DNA of 24,913 nucleotides from Betaproteobacteria bacterium (lineage in GTDB: Bacteria; Pseudomonadota; Gammaproteobacteria; Burkholderiales; SG8-39). The DNA lies in the NCBI GenBank assembly GCA_012274205.1, contig JAAOZY010000269.1, positions 1 through 24,913 on the forward strand. Reading direction: 5' to 3'. The notes under the pieces are model-generated. The model made no database searches and had not been told where the DNA came from. It saw only the letters and a list, made by a program, of their open reading frames with translations. The position numbers and the translations under genes are program-made. Position 1 is the first letter of the stretch; each line of letters opens with the position of its first letter. Positions 24,570 through 24,913 of this stretch are shown one piece after another.

Positions 24570-24833
24570 ATGAAATGGAGCCAATTCAGCGAGGAACAGA
24601 TGATTGCGATCCTGCGCGAAGCAGATCGCAGTTCGGTTACGGAGGTCGCCAAGAAGCATAAAGTCAGCGAGCAGGCCAGTTACACTTGGCGCAAACGTTT
24701 CGGAGAGCTGCAGCCAGCCGATATCAAGCGGCTGCGTGCATTGGAATCAGAGAACGCTAAGCTGAAGAAACTCGTCGCTGAGCGCGATCTTGAAATCGAA
24801 ACGATGAAGGAGATCAATCGGCGAAAGTGGTGA
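24570..24833 (+). CDS. IS3-family transposase OrfA
   Basis: This 87-residue protein starts MKWSQFSEEQMIAILREAD, with the helix-turn-helix EVAKKHKVSEQASYTWRKRF (about 25-44). A leucine zipper (LRALESENAKLKKLVAERDL) precedes the typical ending KEINRRKW. It binds the IS ends and regulates or joins with OrfB for transposition. The ATG at 24570 fits the family; the longer frame from 24462 joins it to an unrelated stub. The TGA 24831-24833 overlaps the orfB frame in the -1 direction, as expected for IS3 frameshifting, although no ideal A-rich slippery heptamer is seen (only GAAAG). Confidence 0.85.
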   Translation: MKWSQFSEEQMIAILREADRSSVTEVAKKHKVSEQASYTWRKRFGELQPADIKRLRALESENAKLKKLVAERDLEIETMKEINRRKW

Positions 24834-24913
24834 GCTCGCAGGCGCGTCGCGAGCAGGTCGCACTCGCTGCGAGCGTGGCCTGTCGAAGCGGCGTGCCTGC
24901 GAGCTGCTCGAAG
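24830..24913 (+). pseudogene. IS3-family transposase OrfB, 5' part with apparent frameshift
   Basis: From GTG 24830 the -1 frame reads VSSQARREQVALAAS, typical for the start of OrfB. The family-like continuation RGLSKRRACELLE is found only in another frame after about 24873, as if one base (C) were missing near 24874. OrfB is the DDE integrase-like catalytic part, almost all of which is beyond the window. The shift could be a true mutation or a sequencing error. Confidence 0.55.

Larger units (their letters stand above)
24502..24913 (+). mobile_element. IS3-family insertion sequence, left part
   Basis: A probable left end TGATCTGCCCGGTTTTCAGG at 24502 lies 68 nt before orfA, a spacing usual for IS3 elements. 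Two overlapping reading frames follow. The right end is outside the window, so neither the terminal repeat pair nor the target duplication can be checked. Confidence 0.65.

Noticed and set aside
24462..24833. Single 123-residue transposase starting at 24462
   Set aside because: Residues 14-36 derive from the IS left end and untranslated leader; OrfA of this family begins at the ATG at 24570.

Overview
The window is GC-rich and densely coded. It most resembles a betaproteobacterial chromosome: its polyhydroxybutyrate (PHB) genes read like the Ralstonia/Cupriavidus type, including phaC, phaA, tandem phaB, phasin and PhaR. No rRNA, tRNA or CRISPR array was seen. The genus cannot be named from the sequence alone.

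Layout. Positions 1-1300 hold the 3' end of an enolase-like gene and a DMT-family permease. Positions 1339-4818 (minus strand) hold a compact manC-gmd-fcl operon that makes GDP-mannose and then GDP-L-fucose. Positions 4892-7248 (minus) hold rimO followed by an aldo/keto reductase. Positions 7346-13500 hold the PHB locus: phaR (minus) divergent from phaP (plus), then phaC-phaA-phaB-phaB (minus). Two identical 17-nt operator-like sites flank the phaP promoter. Positions 13612-16743 (minus) hold dgkA, a membrane CapD/WbpM-type nucleotide-sugar dehydratase and a secreted SRPBCC protein. Positions 16930-24197 hold a FecR-domain protein (plus) facing a minus-strand exopolysaccharide-export locus of the YjbEFGH/GfcABCD type. 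The right edge is mobile DNA: an IS3-family element that seems to sit inside another transposase gene.

The most unusual region is 17863-24197. A YjbE/GfcA-like small secreted protein and a YjbF/GfcB-like lipoprotein precede one very long gene. That gene encodes a GfcC (YjbG) domain, a YjbH outer-membrane domain and a C-terminal PAP2 phosphatase in one chain. The GfcC-YjbH linker and the N-terminal extension are written in DNA of dispersed repeat families that are intergenic elsewhere in this window. The fusion therefore appears to have run through former spacer DNA. The FecR-domain protein across the convergent junction ends in nearly the same C-terminal tail as the YjbE-like protein, with only synonymous differences over the most conserved 35 nt. 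This suggests the two proteins share a localisation or partner. A MORN-repeat protein is coupled to the end of the fusion gene.

Together the window supplies GDP-fucose, a 4,6-dehydratase for another sugar, and an envelope export module next to a carbon-storage locus, which fits a capsule- or biofilm-forming environmental bacterium. At least five families of small palindromic or dispersed repeats fill the gaps between genes.
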